Shown: positions 27,380 to 40,445, counted from the stretch's first letter. The stretch is 64,000 nt of DNA from Ligula intestinalis (GCA_036362985.1 JAYGXS010000001.1:51903623-51967622); one strand, 5' to 3'. The notes: generated from the sequence alone by a model not told the origin. A program made the numbers and translations.

Positions 27380-27779
27380 CAATCATCGGCTGTCATCCGG
27401 GACATGAATAGAAAGCAAAGAAACGAATTTATACCCAACATTGGTCTCGCAGTGAGAAGTTGGATTGTCTCCGAAAGCGTTCATAAACGCCAAAATGGCC
27501 AACACCGTCAGACATTTCCATACGACTGCCGGTTTAAAAATATTGCATGGCTGAACGTCACCTATAATCTCAGGCAGTCCGCTTCTTCTACGGTAGATCA
27601 TCTCTCGTGTCTGTGAAAAAATTCCACTAATGGCCGGCATGCGGGTCAGTACCTGCTGAAATTTCGTCTCCCGTATTGGATTTTGGCATGATGATTGCTC
27701 AGCCACCTGACCATTTTTGTCTGCACGCACCATGATTGGAGAATCACTTTAGCCAATCTCTGTCTCAACACAGAATAAG

Positions 27780-28190
27780 GGTTGGGTGGGCCATTGCACA
27801 GATATTCGAATAAGCGTGTTCAGTTGGCAGTACAGACGTTCGACTAGACAGTTAAGTGGGCTATGGGGATCATTAAGGCTCTGCATAAGTCGAGATTCCG
27901 ATTTCTGACATCAGTCTGTGTTGATGCTTGGGAAAAAATCACAGTGGGCTACCCATTGCATCAGGAAGACACAGAACAGCAGTATCTACATTTATATCTG
28001 GAATAAGCACTGAACATTTATATCGCGGATAGCTGTCAGTCATGGTCAGCAGAGATGTAAAGCCATGGGCCACTTTAAGAATGCCTTCAGGGTCTTTGTG
28101 AAGGTGAGCCGGTATGTGGGCAGCCAGATGCATTTGGTGGAATTTTTTGCGCTCCTGTTCTGGCCTTCTAAGAAGCATGTCGTTAGCTTT
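27780..28190 (-). pseudogene. Decayed Ty3/Gypsy-type integrase fragment
   Basis: On the minus strand, around 28046-28075, the translation GFTSLLTMTD followed by a PDIN-T string matches the start of the retroviral-type integrase core. Further on (about 27825-27870) HSPLNCLVERL matches the HP-NG-VERFHRQL region of Gypsy integrases. The two parts are closer than in an intact core and lie in different or interrupted frames, so the copy is deleted and frameshifted. Neighbouring minus-strand frames up to about 28620 and down to 27383 may belong to the same element, but I cannot assign them. No LTRs could be delimited. Confidence 0.5.
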
Positions 28191-28620
28191 TTAAGCTCAG
28201 ACAGGTGATCCGGTCTTCGATGTAACGCTAAGTGGTCAGGAGGAAAAGGACTACGAGGCAGGGTGAAAAGATCGTCTTGCATTTTGCCTGATATAATAGG
28301 TTGGATGAGGTCGCCCAACAGTTTCCATAAGACCATACACAAACTTATAGGACAGCGTAATAATGCTAGTATGCGTAGGTTATTTACTAAAAGCATGCTG
28401 ATGGGGTAGGCGGCCCAGGCCACACGAATTTAAAGAGGGATCGTCAGTAACCTTACAAGAGGAACGAGACGGACCATCAGCAATCAGCCAAGAAACACCT
28501 TTAAGCAGTAAGATCCTGGTAAAAGGCCTTGCGGCTCGAATGTTAGTCAGGAAGAGCGGAGCAGGCCTTAGTAAGGTATTTACTGTCAGTTTTAAGATGA
28601 AAATCACTGATTTGAACATA

Positions 28621-31207
28621 CTTGCAAAACATACTTAACGGCAATATAGATAAAATATATTTCACGACCGTAAATGCTACATCAAGCTCGAGGAGCGTCA
28701 GCTTGGCAGAACAGTAAGGCAAGTGTTAGATGTCCGCTTAGATATGTACCTATGGTCAAATTATAAGCGTTAGAAGCAATGGACAGCGAGGCCTTCGTTT
28801 GATCAGGAGAAAGGGTATGTTTTATTGCTATGGCCTCTTTGAAACTTGAGACAATTTAACGGCAACATCAGAGAAATAAAACCTATGGTCTTTTCCACTT
28901 GAGGTATCAATATGATTTAACAGCAGTTGGGCGTTTTGGAAATTAAATTACAGCATAAAAATTGGCAAGATTTGCAAAACGATTATATTATCTAAACAAA
29001 AATTGGGAGTGCAGACATCACAAATAGTTGAAAACTTGGCGTCTTTGAGATGGCAGCTGAAATAATATGCGGGGCGTCCAATTAAATGGGGGGTGAGAAG
29101 TGCAAAAATACATTTATTGGTACTGGTGATCACGCGGGATTGATTCATGTGTTCCAGCATAAATAGTGAATAATTTCTTCCTGTCTAGCGCGAATTTGCA
29201 GCCAAAAAATCACTTATGTAAGCAACATTGAGTGCCAAATCAGAAACGTTCTCACTTATGAACCTTTAAAAGTGAGTAGTGGATTCTAAAAACCAAAAAG
29301 CCTGCCAGAAAAGACAGAGTGAAACCGTACTTTCCAGCTAGAGGATTCCTCTGGAGTGGTGATAACTTGGTGAAAGCTGTTGGCCAGATGGATGCGCGAA
29401 CATATTGTTAAAGGAAGTAACTTTGAGAGTAATCATGCTGGTGCAAAAATATCTCTCAAGGCGGCAGTACGTTTATTTGAGCGTGACTGAAATGTAGGAT
29501 TTTAGGGATATTTAGTTGGGGATACACAGTATGGTAATGATAAGTCACGTCATAATTATCGCTGATGTGGTACGGTCCTCACCTGGCACCCAACGAAGTT
29601 AGACATTGCCTGGCGGGCTACGCCGTGATAACGGGTAAGCTCAAACTGATTGACGTTTCTGGTGTTAAGTGTGTGCCCACTGCCGGCACTAATGTCCCCT
29701 TCTCCCTCTCAGATCAAAGAAGTCTTACGGAGATCGTTATCCGAAATCCCGTGGACGGTCCTGTCTAATTTGAGTCGTTCTTCCACAAACCGAAACCGTG
29801 ACTCATAGTGCAGTTCGGCAGCCGCCTGGGATTTTCAAATCGATGTATTTAGGGAAAGACTACTAACCCTTTCCTGGAGGCGGGTAGAAAGGCCATTTAC
29901 ACACTGGCCATGGCTGGTAGATGGCAAATCGACTACACCAAGCAATATTCCTCGCCCTCTTCTTCTTCACGAGACATTACAGTTTGTCACAGTGACTCCG
30001 CTCCGTCAAGTAGCCTTAAATGTTCGTTGTCATCTAGACTTGATATGGCTGTTATCAGGCCTGCTCCAAGCGGCCTCACTGGTGTCACGGACGGCACCCC
30101 ACCACGAGTTACAAGTAGGGGCAGTGGATTTGAAAAGCTCCGCCTACTCTCCTCTCTAGCGATGGAGCCTGAAATCCGAAGGTCTAATAACCGCTTCCAT
30201 GCCTTGACGAGTGGTGCCGAGACAAGTCTTGAGATGCCCTCATCTTGGACGAATCCAGGTGGGCCACGGCATCGGATCGAGGGAAATGTAACAAAAATCT
30301 TTAGGTAAACGACGGAGTACGTGCCCAAACCACCTAAGTTATCTTCCTAGGATGGCCTGAGATATCCTTGAGATACTGTGGTAGCGAGTGCAGACTGTCT
30401 AATTTGAGACAAACCGGTATACTGCACTCGAAAAATGGAACCTCATGCGCATTTCTTGTATAGACCGTCCGCTGATAAGCTGGCCCAAAAGGAGGATGGC
30501 GTTAATTGTCTGAGGACTGATGTGCCACAGTTTGGAGTTGCCAATGGTTGATTATGTAATCCGGTTACTAAAGGATTCCTTACAGCGGTGTATGGTGGCA
30601 AGAAGAAGTAAACAGTTGTACGGTCGCGTTAAAAAGAATAAACTGTTCAAATGATAATGAGTGGGTGTTCAATTAAGGGAGTTGGATTGAAGCGTTTTAG
30701 TGCCTGTCAATGCGCTGAAACTTTCTGCCGGTTACTAAGGTTTACGTGTAGCGGTATAATGGGATGATATGAAGTAAACTGTCACAGGGTCGCTTTAGAA
30801 AAGGCAAACCACTGGCACACTAAAGATAAGACAGACCGTTTGTTTCTCTAACCGAGGCAAAGTAGAAGTTGTCATGGCTGATATTCTTGAAAAACTGAGC
30901 AAATCAAAGTGTGCACCGCGTCAATGGAAGTAAATTGTCAAAAACGCCGCGACATGCCAACTAGTGCATGTCGTTCTATGAATGCTGTGCTTAATACACA
31001 GAGGATAGAAGTAGAATGCTATATTGAGGATTTAACAAACCTGAATTTTCAGCAAAAATGGCTCCATTCACGGAGAGCAGATGGTAAGGTAAATAAAGGG
31101 TCATTTTAAAAGGACAAAGGTAAAAGGTCATCTAATACTCACTAGTCCAGGTTTTCATGACATTCACATCAACTATCATGAATAACCTGCATTGTTGTTT
31201 CGTTCCT
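28621..31207. other. Intergenic, unassigned, partly GC-richer
   Basis: From about 29560 to 30330 base composition is less A+T-rich, and open frames of 113-132 codons overlap on opposite strands. This is the look of an old repeat and not of a host exon. No domain recognised. Confidence 0.35.
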
Positions 31208-31210
31208 GGT

Positions 31211-31681
31211 GATTTATTTGCCCAGGCTAACACGCCACCTTAGCGCGGGCATTCCCTTAAACTGCGCCCGGGCAAAGCAAGGATCGACGAAAGAAAATTT
31301 TTCTTTACCAGAGTAGTTTCAGCGTCGAACGCTCTTCCAGAAGAGGTAATTTTCGCTACTTGTGTTAATGCATTTAAGAGTAGACTGGACATGTATCAAG
31401 GGCAAACGCAATGAAGGTAAAAACTCCTGCATCAGATTACACTGAATAACTTTATAATGAATCACATTGCATATCACACACTGAATCTAATTATCCTACT
31501 CGCAATTTGCAAGTAGCCATATATTGTATGTCATATTTTGTGAAGATTGTTTTCCCGGAACATGTAACGGTCGTACATTTTAAATTTTTCTTTGTATCAA
31601 CTTATTTCCTATCATCCTGCTACCAACAGGGAGTTCAAAGGCATTCGCCTATCTTTCCATCAATAAACTGATACTGATACT
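31211..31681 (+). pseudogene. 3' end of a non-LTR retrotransposon (RT C-terminus and 3' UTR)
   Basis: From 31211 to 31414 one frame encodes the common C-terminal signature of CR1/Jockey-like reverse transcriptases: DLFAQANTPP, one in-frame stop, RGHSLKLRPGKARID, then FFFTRVVSASNALPEEV and NAFKSRLD, ending at a TGA (31412-31414). It is followed by a 3' UTR that ends in a short repeat tail, AATAAACTGATACTGATACT (31662-31681). The upstream part of the element is missing (5' truncation, normal for this class). The same 3' tail is found again at 55538-55575. Confidence 0.7.
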
Positions 31682-31689
31682 TGATCGGC

Positions 31690-32894
31690 TTTCATCTTTT
31701 CCATTTCCGCTTCTTCCTACACTTTTTTCTTCGTGTTGTCATCCTACGGAAAATTGTCGATGTTGGTGTTGTTGGTGACTTGCATATGCGACAGATTGGC
31801 TGCATTTGACAAATATTTGGATAATGATATGTTGTAGATAAAATAACTTGTTTTCGTGCATTTAAAAAGGTAGCAGCGTACTGTAGATATGACCTCCTGA
31901 TCACAAATGCAGACAAACAAAGCAGAGGATAAGAGAGGATGGTAGAGAATAATAAATTCCCACGTGAATGGAGAGCAAAAAAATGGGTGGCTCAAATTCG
32001 AAAGCCGCGCCATCACTATGAAATATTAACCCACAACTTATTTTATTAAAACGCATAAAGTAATTGGTTATTTATATTAAGCGCATCCACCTCTAAGGAC
32101 TTGACCTACTCTAAACTATCAGTGAGCTGTGATGAAAGAGCGAGCGTAGCAAACCGTGCCGATACTAGAGACCCCTTTGACATCCTCACCTGATTCATTG
32201 GTTTTTGCCGATAGAAGCGCTTTCCAGGAAGCACTCAAACCCTTTATCAGATATGTAACCTAAATCGTGCAAGAAATTGAATTTTAAAACGGCATGCTGA
32301 ATAACGAAAATTCGCCACTACTGCGAGCAGATTTTCATGCAATTAAAAGCATAAGACATTTTTTTACATGTAGTTTACCGCTTTGAATATTAACGTACAG
32401 CAGTTCCATCAAAAACCTTATACTAACATGTTGGTTGTAATTGTGATTCTTAATCGATATTTCAGTGCGTCATGATCGCGACTGCGGATAAAGCTGAAAC
32501 TGAAACGGGTTAAGTCAAAACCTTAACCATTAATCTATGCAATTAGTCAACTTTATCTCAGCTAGCCTACCCCTAAAACTAACCTCTAGCACCAGCCCCA
32601 ACACTCAATTATTAAACCTTATTATAAAACTTAAGGAAAGCGTGGCGGTGAAAGAGAAGGGAAGTTAACTTAGGCCGATCAAATAATATGAATACATGTT
32701 TTTAAGGGCAAAGTCATAAAGTAATGTTTCCTATGTTAGCGGGTGCTAAATCTAAAAACTTTCGTTCATCAGGAGATGGGAATAATATAAAAAAATCATT
32801 TACCTGCCAATTTTTCTCTGCTGCTTTTGCTCAACGCTTCAAGTCTTTGTGCTGCTTCATATTATGTATCCAAGAAATGGAAAACAAAGTAACA
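31690..32894. other. Intergenic, nothing recognised except weak CCCTAA-like strings
   Basis: Short open frames only. At about 32565-32620 there are strings such as CCCCTAAAACTAACC that recall a very decayed telomere-like tract, less convincing than the one at 6313-6475. Confidence 0.3.
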
Positions 32895-33902
32895 TTTGAA
32901 CTTCAGTATATGCCTTATCGCATGAAATGTCCCCCGAAATTCGGCGTTTTCGATTAAAACATATTGATTACGTTTGGTTTTAAAAATGACAATCGTACAG
33001 CCTCATCTCAGTATATTTAGATTACTTCAGGATGCCGGCTTTCTAACGAGCTTCTTTCTGACCGCCGAGAAAAAGTATGTATTATAAAAGGCAACTACTT
33101 AATAGTATGCCTTATTGTCGTTGATTTTTACTGCCTTTATAAATTCCAATAATTTTTATGGAAAACATGCACGAAAAAATTATATCTTTTCCACGTTTGG
33201 TAGCGACTTAAATTTCCTTTAAATGTTATACCTAAAGAAAGGGTGTCTTTTGGTTTCAAACAAAATTCCTGATTGTGAGCTTTTTTACAATTTTCAGGTG
33301 TTTATTCATAGAACATCGTATCCATCAATTTGTTAATGCTACCTTTACTGTATAATGCATGCTCCACATCTATTATAATATTTACCGAGAACTATGTGAA
33401 TTCTTCCTCATGCTGTAGGTGAAAATGTACTTTTCATTAAACTGGATGTACACAGTGTGCAGTTTGTAAACCTTGAATTCCAGTATAGCTGTCACTAGGT
33501 TTCAAAATTATTCGGCAATTTAGAAACTTTTTTCCAACCAGAAGATACCCTTCCCTTAAGTCTAAAATTTAAAGAAGACATAATTTGCTACCAAAAGAGT
33601 ACAAGAAATAATATTTCGTGCATCTTTTCCATACAATATATTTGAATTTATATAGACAGTCAAAATCAATGACAAAAATGCATATTACTACAGTAATCAC
33701 CTTTTTATAATATATACTTTCTCTTGGCGGTCAGAAAGAAGCTTTTTAAAAATCCGGCACCCTGAAGTGTCCAAAATATATTGAGACTAGGCTGTACGAT
33801 CGTCTCTACTACAACCATCTGCAATCAATATGTTCCAATCAAAAACTCATTTCAGAATTCCGAGTGGCATTTCATGCGATAGGGAATCTACTGAAGTTAT
33901 AT
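32895..33902. mobile_element. Long-TIR element, copy 1
   Basis: About 1 kb with imperfect terminal inverted repeats of some 200 bases. The left arm contains AACTTCAGTA (32899), TATCGCATGAAATG, CGTACAGCCT, TGCCGGCTTTCTAACGAGC and TTCTTTCTGACC. The right arm carries the reverse complements in mirror order, ending TACTGAAGTT at 33898. The middle is A+T-rich and has no coding frame. Two further copies occur at 38270-39185 and 50855-52037. It is probably a non-autonomous DNA transposon. Confidence 0.65.
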
Positions 33903-36819
33903 TTTTTGAGCAGGTCACAATGAATAAGAGTAACAGACGTTTTCTACTAAATACTAGTTTGACCGTTGTTGCCGATGACTTCGATCACGTGTTCTAGGGC
34001 ATGACTGGTGCAGTGTCGCTCCCAAGTAGATAGTGGATAATTATAGTAGATGTGCACTGCATCTACCGCCATTTCCCCCCTTCATTCTGCTGGCACCAGT
34101 GTCCTAGCCAAAAAGACCAAAGGCAAGTTGAGGACAGTAGCAGACAAAGACAAAAACCACGTCTGCACGTTTCACCTACGCCTGGTCCGAGGAAAATTGA
34201 CCATCATTTCAAAAAAACTAGGAAATTGGCCGCTCTGATGTCTAGTGTGTTTGCATAGGGATCAGATGAAAATGAGGCCATTGCAGCCACTCTGAGATGA
34301 GGTCCGAGTTTTCCCTTCTGTCGGCAGCCATCTAATTCGTGTTATTTAGTGTACCAGTGTAAGTTAGAAACATTAAATTATTTGAATTAACCAGGTAGAC
34401 GTAGCCAAGTGCAATTTAAAAGAACTCAGCTCAATGCGATAAGCTTTAGATTTAAAGAAGATCCAAATAATTATCAGTATGGTTACGTTTCCACTCGGCT
34501 GTCTGGCAGTATAAGCCAATGCTTATATTGTGTAATAAATTCAGAATGAATTCTTCCTATGATTCGTCTGTTACTTTCTCTTAAAACTGACAGACATCAG
34601 GCTCCTAATTATACGAGGATCGTCGGTGATATGACCGGTTATGACATTAATGGCGTTTTAATACCATTTTGGATACCCGTAAATGTGCCCAGTAACTGTT
34701 TCCGAACGAATTACGTCTCAGTTGCGGTAGCCCTCACTTTCGTGCATAAATTCTATCAAAAATTGAGTATAAGTGATATCTCTACAGACCCAATCAGAGC
34801 AAGCTGAACAATATTTCACCCAAACGACATGGTTTAGTCATAAGTTGCCGGGAACTGGCTATGGAGAGCAGCTTCTGGGATGAAGGTTTCGCTTAACATT
34901 GAAGTTTGAATTTGTACGTTTCATTTTCGCCTGCCTGTTTTAAGATTATATCACACAACTCTTACAGACAATGAAGACGTTTTTTGGGTAGCAAGCATGA
35001 CCAGTAGGTTGCATAAAAGTTACGTCTTGTACTAAAATTATCAGGTCTGTGCATGACCACAGCTTAGGACACGATGTCTGCTTGTGCCGTTACCGTTCTC
35101 AATCGGATTCGTTGAGCCCTTACTTTGATGTTAACCTGCACTAAACGGTACTGCACCACCATACCCGCAAGTGTCGGTTGCGTTCAGCTAGAGATACCTC
35201 ATTCTCTTAACCGTTCCGTCAGAATTAAAGTATTAAGTGTGAACCAGATGAAATTACTGCCAGAGCACTAGCGCATTGAACAAGCGGTACTCCTTTGAAC
35301 GTTTTTAAGTTGAATTCGTCTTATGTGTCCTTTTTTTTCTGACAACCGTTAGTGGAAATAACAAAATATGACAAGAACGAGAATGGACTGCCCTGCTAGG
35401 GTTTGGTTCTGTTATCAGTGTAATAGCTTTCGATTTCTGGATTAATAACCATTTTTGAGATACCTCATTTTATATGTTAGTGCTTGCCAGATATGCATTC
35501 GCACGACAAGCCTCAAATGCACAGAAAATCACTCACAGGCTATTAACGTCTGGTTGTTTTGCTGATTTCCCTATACTTGTTCGTCCTTTTGAAGAAACTT
35601 CAGCGAATAATGTGACTGAGAAGAAGATGCAATCGTTGAGACAAGGTTTTTATCGTCTGGCATTTCGAACTCTGTCGCGGATAATTCATAAGGGACCTTG
35701 GCATAACCAGTAGCAGAAACGGGTAACTTATGCACAGGGCGTTGCAGTACCTATAGGATCAGGGACTATGTTACTGCATACTTGTGACAATTAATGGCTC
35801 CCCCGTCGAGGATAATTACGCGCTTGTGCTCTTATTGCTCAACGCGCGGAACTTTCATCACATGCGGTGGAATTGGACGTGATGACCGCTCGGCCATCTG
35901 ATTCCTTGGTATTGGCGTTGGATTACACGTTAGCCTGTGCGTATCTCAAGTGGCGACTTACTTTGGCCGTCACCGAAAATGGATTTGGCAAGTCTTGCAC
36001 CTGTTCATGGACTGGGGACCCGTGAACCGTTACTTAGGTAATTTGCGGCTCCCACGGTTGTGACCTCTTGCGAGAATTTCGGCCTCATTAAATTTGGATG
36101 CGTACCGGGTCTCCTCGAAATAGTCGCAACTTGATAATTGGCGTCCTTTCTCTGCACTTCTGCCGCGCGTTCGGCAAGTTGCGTCTTATGAAGTCTTCCA
36201 GCTTCCTACATTGGAGAAACTGGCCTACGCTGGGCCCCGTTCTGTCTTCTTGACTCTCTCGCTCTCTCCTTCTCTCTTGACACCGGCTTAAAGTAAGGTA
36301 AGGTGGGGAGTGCGCTAGACGTTGCGAAATATCTACATTCACTTAAGACTAAAAACGCGCAGGTTACCTTCTCTACACCAACCCGTTTGGAGCATATACG
36401 AGGACGTCATCAAAATCGATTACCAGACTGCCCTGTGAGAATCAAGACAAAAAGGCGATTCTTAGCAAGTTTTTTATAGAGGATAAGGATTTGCGGTCAC
36501 TGGAAACACAGATGGCTTAGCGTGAGCTTTCAGACTCGCACAACAGCCCGCTTTCAGAGGGAACAGCAAAAACAACAGCAGCAATAAATGAACCGTTTTG
36601 TTGTGCGACAATGAGGAAGGATGGAGGTTTTTCCGCGTCTGGGTATATCTCACGTCGTCTAACAGGTGTCTCACGGCTTTGGTGAGAAAAATGGTGAGAA
36701 ATGGATCGTGCAGTCTGGACGCGTGAGCATGTAGTGTCGAAGGTGTCGTTTTACTCAAATCATGATGATAATCAGATCGAATCCCAGGCTGCAGGTTAAA
36801 GATAGAAGTCATCAGAGGG
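33903..36819. other. Intergenic, unassigned
   Basis: Only short open frames. A segment at 35705-35780 (AGCAGAAACGGGTAAC and CCTATAGGAT) resembles, in the same orientation, the Penelope terminal-repeat flank at 54905-54985, so a truncated piece of that repeat is probably present. Overlapping frames at 36088-36342 and 36474-36812 have no recognisable domain. Confidence 0.35.
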
Positions 36820-37050
36820 AGGGATTAATTGTGCGCAGAACCATAAGCTACTGTCTCAGGCAGCAGTAGCCACTGGAAAAACCACTGCTAGTGTTCACTG
36901 TGCCCAGGCAGGCAGTCCTTGTGTGAGTGGAAATCGGTAAAGCGTCTTTACATCAGCGAATCAGAAAACGGCCGCCTGCGTAGAGACATGACGTTGAGGC
37001 AGTGGGCACTGAAGAAGGTGGGAGACCGCAATGTTGGCTGTCTGCCACAG
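36820..37050 (+). repeat. Direct repeat unit, copy 1
   Basis: Contains GTGCGCAGAACC, CAGGCAGCAGTAGCCACTGG, AATCAGAAAACGGCCGCCTG and GACGTTGAGGCAGTGGGCAC in this order. The same order of strings, diverged and with insertions, is found at 37850-38230. These could be remnants of LTRs or a duplicated repeat; no coding part lies between them. Confidence 0.4.
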
Positions 37051-37849
37051 CACCCCATCAGACATACAACGAAGTGAATGTGTCGAATGTGAGCGAACGA
37101 ATAAAAAAGAGAATCCGGGTCACATGCAAGCTAGAGAGCGCTTGTAGTGTGTGAGAGTGGTAGCTCGTGCTGGAGGCCAGAGTGATGCTTGCGACCCGTA
37201 CTGAGGTGCACTTTTGACATCAACCTGAGGATGTGCTGGTAGGATCTTGAAAACGTGTGCCAGTGAGTCGTAACCTTACTGGCAGAAGATAATGCGCTGG
37301 CGTAATTTCGACATTATGTACCTATGAATAGGCTCGGTTGTAAAATAAAAGGGCATTTTTGACACTGGGTATCTTAGTGAGAGCTGAGTCGGAAAAATGT
37401 GTCAGTGAACAAAAGCCCACTGTCATACAGACACACAATTGAGATTGAGTGAAATGTCCAAAGTTTGTAACTTTTTCGATGCATGTGCGTTATCATTATG
37501 GGTGCATGAAAATAATCCACAGGTGGTGTTTCGCTTGTAATGGGTGGAGGAATGTCTCGAACAAAAGAGGGGTCTAAAATGATAGCAACACAGTTAGATA
37601 AATGCTTATAATAAATCGATTGGGTTTCTCCTTGGTCTTGCACGGTTGAATTTTGTTGGAAACGTCAATCTCGATTCGTGACAATGTGTCGGCAACCGCA
37701 TTTTTTTATCCATGGATACGATGAGTGGCGCAGAGAAAACAGTATCTTGAAGTCAAGTTGGAAGTTTGTGAAGCGGTTGCCCAGCCATTTCCGGTAGTTT
37801 TGTGTTTGGATCACGTCGGGGTCACCAAAGTTGTTTGTCTTTTACCAAA

Positions 37850-38230
37850 CACCAGAGTGAGGGATTCATTGTGCGCAGAGCCTTGATCTGCGGCCTCGGG
37901 CAGCAATGGCTACTGGCGAACGCAGGACTAGTTTTGACTGCGATCAGCGAGGTCTGCGAGGATGCGAGTGTGGGAGAGAGGTGAGGCAGCTGCTTTTGTA
38001 GGATAGTGAAACGAGTTCAAGTGGTGTACGATTGAGGTGTCGCGTTAAGCGGCCCCTGCTGCATCTGACAAGGGGTAACTTGTTTGGTAGTCGCGACTAC
38101 TTGGATGGGAATGGGTGTGCGCGCGGAGAAATCAGTCAAGGGTCATCAGGTCAACGAGTCAGAAAACAGTTGCCTGCGAAGATGCACGACGTTGAGGCAG
38201 CGGGTACTGAACAAGGAAGGAAGACAGAAT
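37850..38230 (+). repeat. Direct repeat unit, copy 2
   Basis: Counterpart of 36820-37050, with GTGCGCAGAGCC, GGGCAGCAATGGCTACTGG, AGTCAGAAAACAGTTGCCTG and GACGTTGAGGCAGCGGGTAC. It is longer than copy 1 because about 150 bases sit in the middle. Class unknown. Confidence 0.4.
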
Positions 38231-38269
38231 TTCTGGTTACGTTCATATAACATTAAATGCATTGTGGTC

Positions 38270-39185
38270 AGCATTTCATGTAAAATGCCGAAAGATTGAT
38301 AATCACCCGCAAATGGACATAACCAATGGTTGAAATACTGATTATCGTGCAGCCTAATATCACCTCACCTTAGTCAGGTTAAAATGCCGGCTTGTTAACG
38401 AGCTTCTTTCTGACTACTTTCGCTAAGTATATTCTGTAAAAAATGGCTATTTAAATAGTATGCCTTTAGCTCATTGCTTCTCACTGTCCTTATAAATTGA
38501 AATATATTTTGGAAAACAAATGCAAGAAAATATATTTTCTTGTACTCAGTTGCTGGCACCTTACGCTTCCTTTTAATTTTTCTTCTAGAAATGATATATT
38601 TTGATGTAAATTGCCGAAAAATGTAGAAACATACTGACCGTTACATTTCAATTACATGTTTCCAAATTGCATGTTGTTTACACACTGTCTAACGGAAACC
38701 GTATCCTTCTCTACGTTTCATAGAACAGATTGCATAGTGCTCAGAACATTTTGCGATAGATGTGAATCTCGCTGTATACTTTATAGGTGGCATTAATAAA
38801 TTGACGGCTACGATGTATTATGAATGCACATATCACAATCGTAAAAAACGTCAGAACTAGATTTTTTGTAAACGAGAAATATACCCCTACTTTAAGCATA
38901 AAATTTTAAAAAGGTGTACTATGCTATCAAACGAGTATCGGAACTTACATTTTCTCGCATTTTTCTATCAAATTAATTTCAATTTATAGAGGCAGTTAAA
39001 AGCGATGAGTAGCCATTTTAACAGGATAAACTTTTTGTAAGCGGTCAGAAAAGAGCTCATAAAGAAGCCGGCATCATAACGTGACTGAAAAGACTTGAGG
39101 TTAGGCTGCATGATAGTCCGCAGTAAAACCTTACATAATTGCGCGCTGCGTGTGATGATCAACCTTTCACATAGTTCGTCATTTT
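38270..39185. mobile_element. Long-TIR element, copy 2
   Basis: Left arm with GAAAGATTGATAATCACCC, CGTGCAGCCTAA, TGCCGGCTTGTTAACGAGC and TTCTTTCTGAC. The right arm has the reverse complements (GGTCAGAAAAGAGCTC, GCCGGCATCATAACGTGAC, TTAGGCTGCATGATAG). Same family as 32895-33902 and 50855-52037; no coding frame of its own. Confidence 0.6.
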
Positions 39186-40230
39186 GCATAAACACCGTCC
39201 TACTCAAGCTCGATTTTCGCCCCCTTCCTACTAGGGACTGTATTTATTTATTTCGTTCCTTAAAAGTTGTCTTCCGTCCTTTGATGGAAAGATCATGGAA
39301 GCATGACATTCATTCAATTAATTTCCTCGACGAAATCCATGAGTTCTCGAATTTTATCAAACACAGAGAATTATACGGCATCTTGTTACGTTTCTCTAGA
39401 TTACGAGTGGATTTCATTTTATTTTCGAAGCTCAGGAAGTGACAGCGTGATGTAGGTAGTATCGTCATTCGAATGTGGTTAGTTGGTTGGGAGGAATAAC
39501 TAGGTGGGAATCGTGTTGTACTTTTACGAGCAATAGGTATGGTCTTAAGTAATGCTGTTACGGCGAATATGTATGAGTTTGCAAATAAAATTAAACAGGC
39601 TATCGATATGGCTTTAGAAGCATCAACGCCGTAAGTAAAAATAATGTAGATCAGAAAATGTCGTCCAATTGCATGATTGAAGAAAGGGGAAAACCTTCGA
39701 GGTGAACGCTTATAAGTGCGACTCAAACCCAGCACTCGTACAGAGTTTGCAATGCACAGGCACACTCACAGTTAGTGGCCTATCAAGAAGTTTTTTATCC
39801 GGGCATAAGCATTATCATGGATAACTTTGAATGACAGGTTACCCAAAATGGGGAACAGATGTTGGAATTCGTTTCATTAGGTAATACTAGCTTATATGAA
39901 TTTCTTTGCAAGACACGGGAGCAGAAACCACCCATATTACAGGTAGTTTTGCTTTGAAATCCACTTAAAATTATTGTTAAAGATAGGCATGGGGTTGGGC
40001 GCAAAGGTACAGTGAGGATTAAGGTTCGCGTTAGGGTAAAAACGCGCAATTATCTACTCTTCCTGGAATTCAGCACAAGGCCGCCTCTGTTATCTCGGGA
40101 GGCCGCTCCGATTCTCGTGCACTTTAAAGTGACCATATAAGTAATTGCAAATATTTCTTAACATAAATACACGTTCCTCCCCCTGTCACTTGCTTAATTT
40201 CCTAACACCTACTATTTGTGATCGTTATTT
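39186..40230. other. Intergenic, unassigned
   Basis: A 151-codon minus-strand frame (39310-39765) has no recognisable domain, overlaps a plus-strand frame and has no supporting splice or start context; not called as a gene. Confidence 0.35.
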
Positions 40231-40445
40231 GCAGTGAGCTATGACATGTGCTGTTATGCATTGAGATCCTGTGAAAATGTCAAACTGCTCTCTGCTTCCA
40301 TTCGTCCACTCTATCATGCAACCAAGAGTCTGCGCATGTCTCCGACTTTCCTACGCTTACTTGTGATTAGGGATTCTCAGCAGAATCCGAAACGTCAGGA
40401 AAATAAAACTCTTATTCCAGTGGTCGCATCTTCTTCTTGTGATAT
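40230..40445 (+). repeat. Penelope-type terminal repeat fragment with hammerhead-like motif
   Basis: From TCTGCGCATGTCTCC through GTGATTAGGGATTCTCAGC, GAATCCGAAACGTCAGG, TTATTCCAGTGGTCGC and CTTCTTCTTG, it parallels the arms at 1853-2079. Stem II (GGATTC/GAATCC), GAAAC and GTC are intact at 40369-40395, but the CTGATGA box has changed to GTGATTA. Solo copy, no coding part. Confidence 0.6.

Noticed and set aside
29910..30328. Frames of 132 (+) and 113 (-) codons in a GC-richer patch
   Set aside because: They overlap on opposite strands and match no domain I know; kept only as an unassigned repeat-like region.
39310..39765. 151-codon minus-strand open frame
   Set aside because: No recognisable domain, overlaps a plus-strand frame, adjoins a transposon copy, and has no supporting splice or homology evidence.
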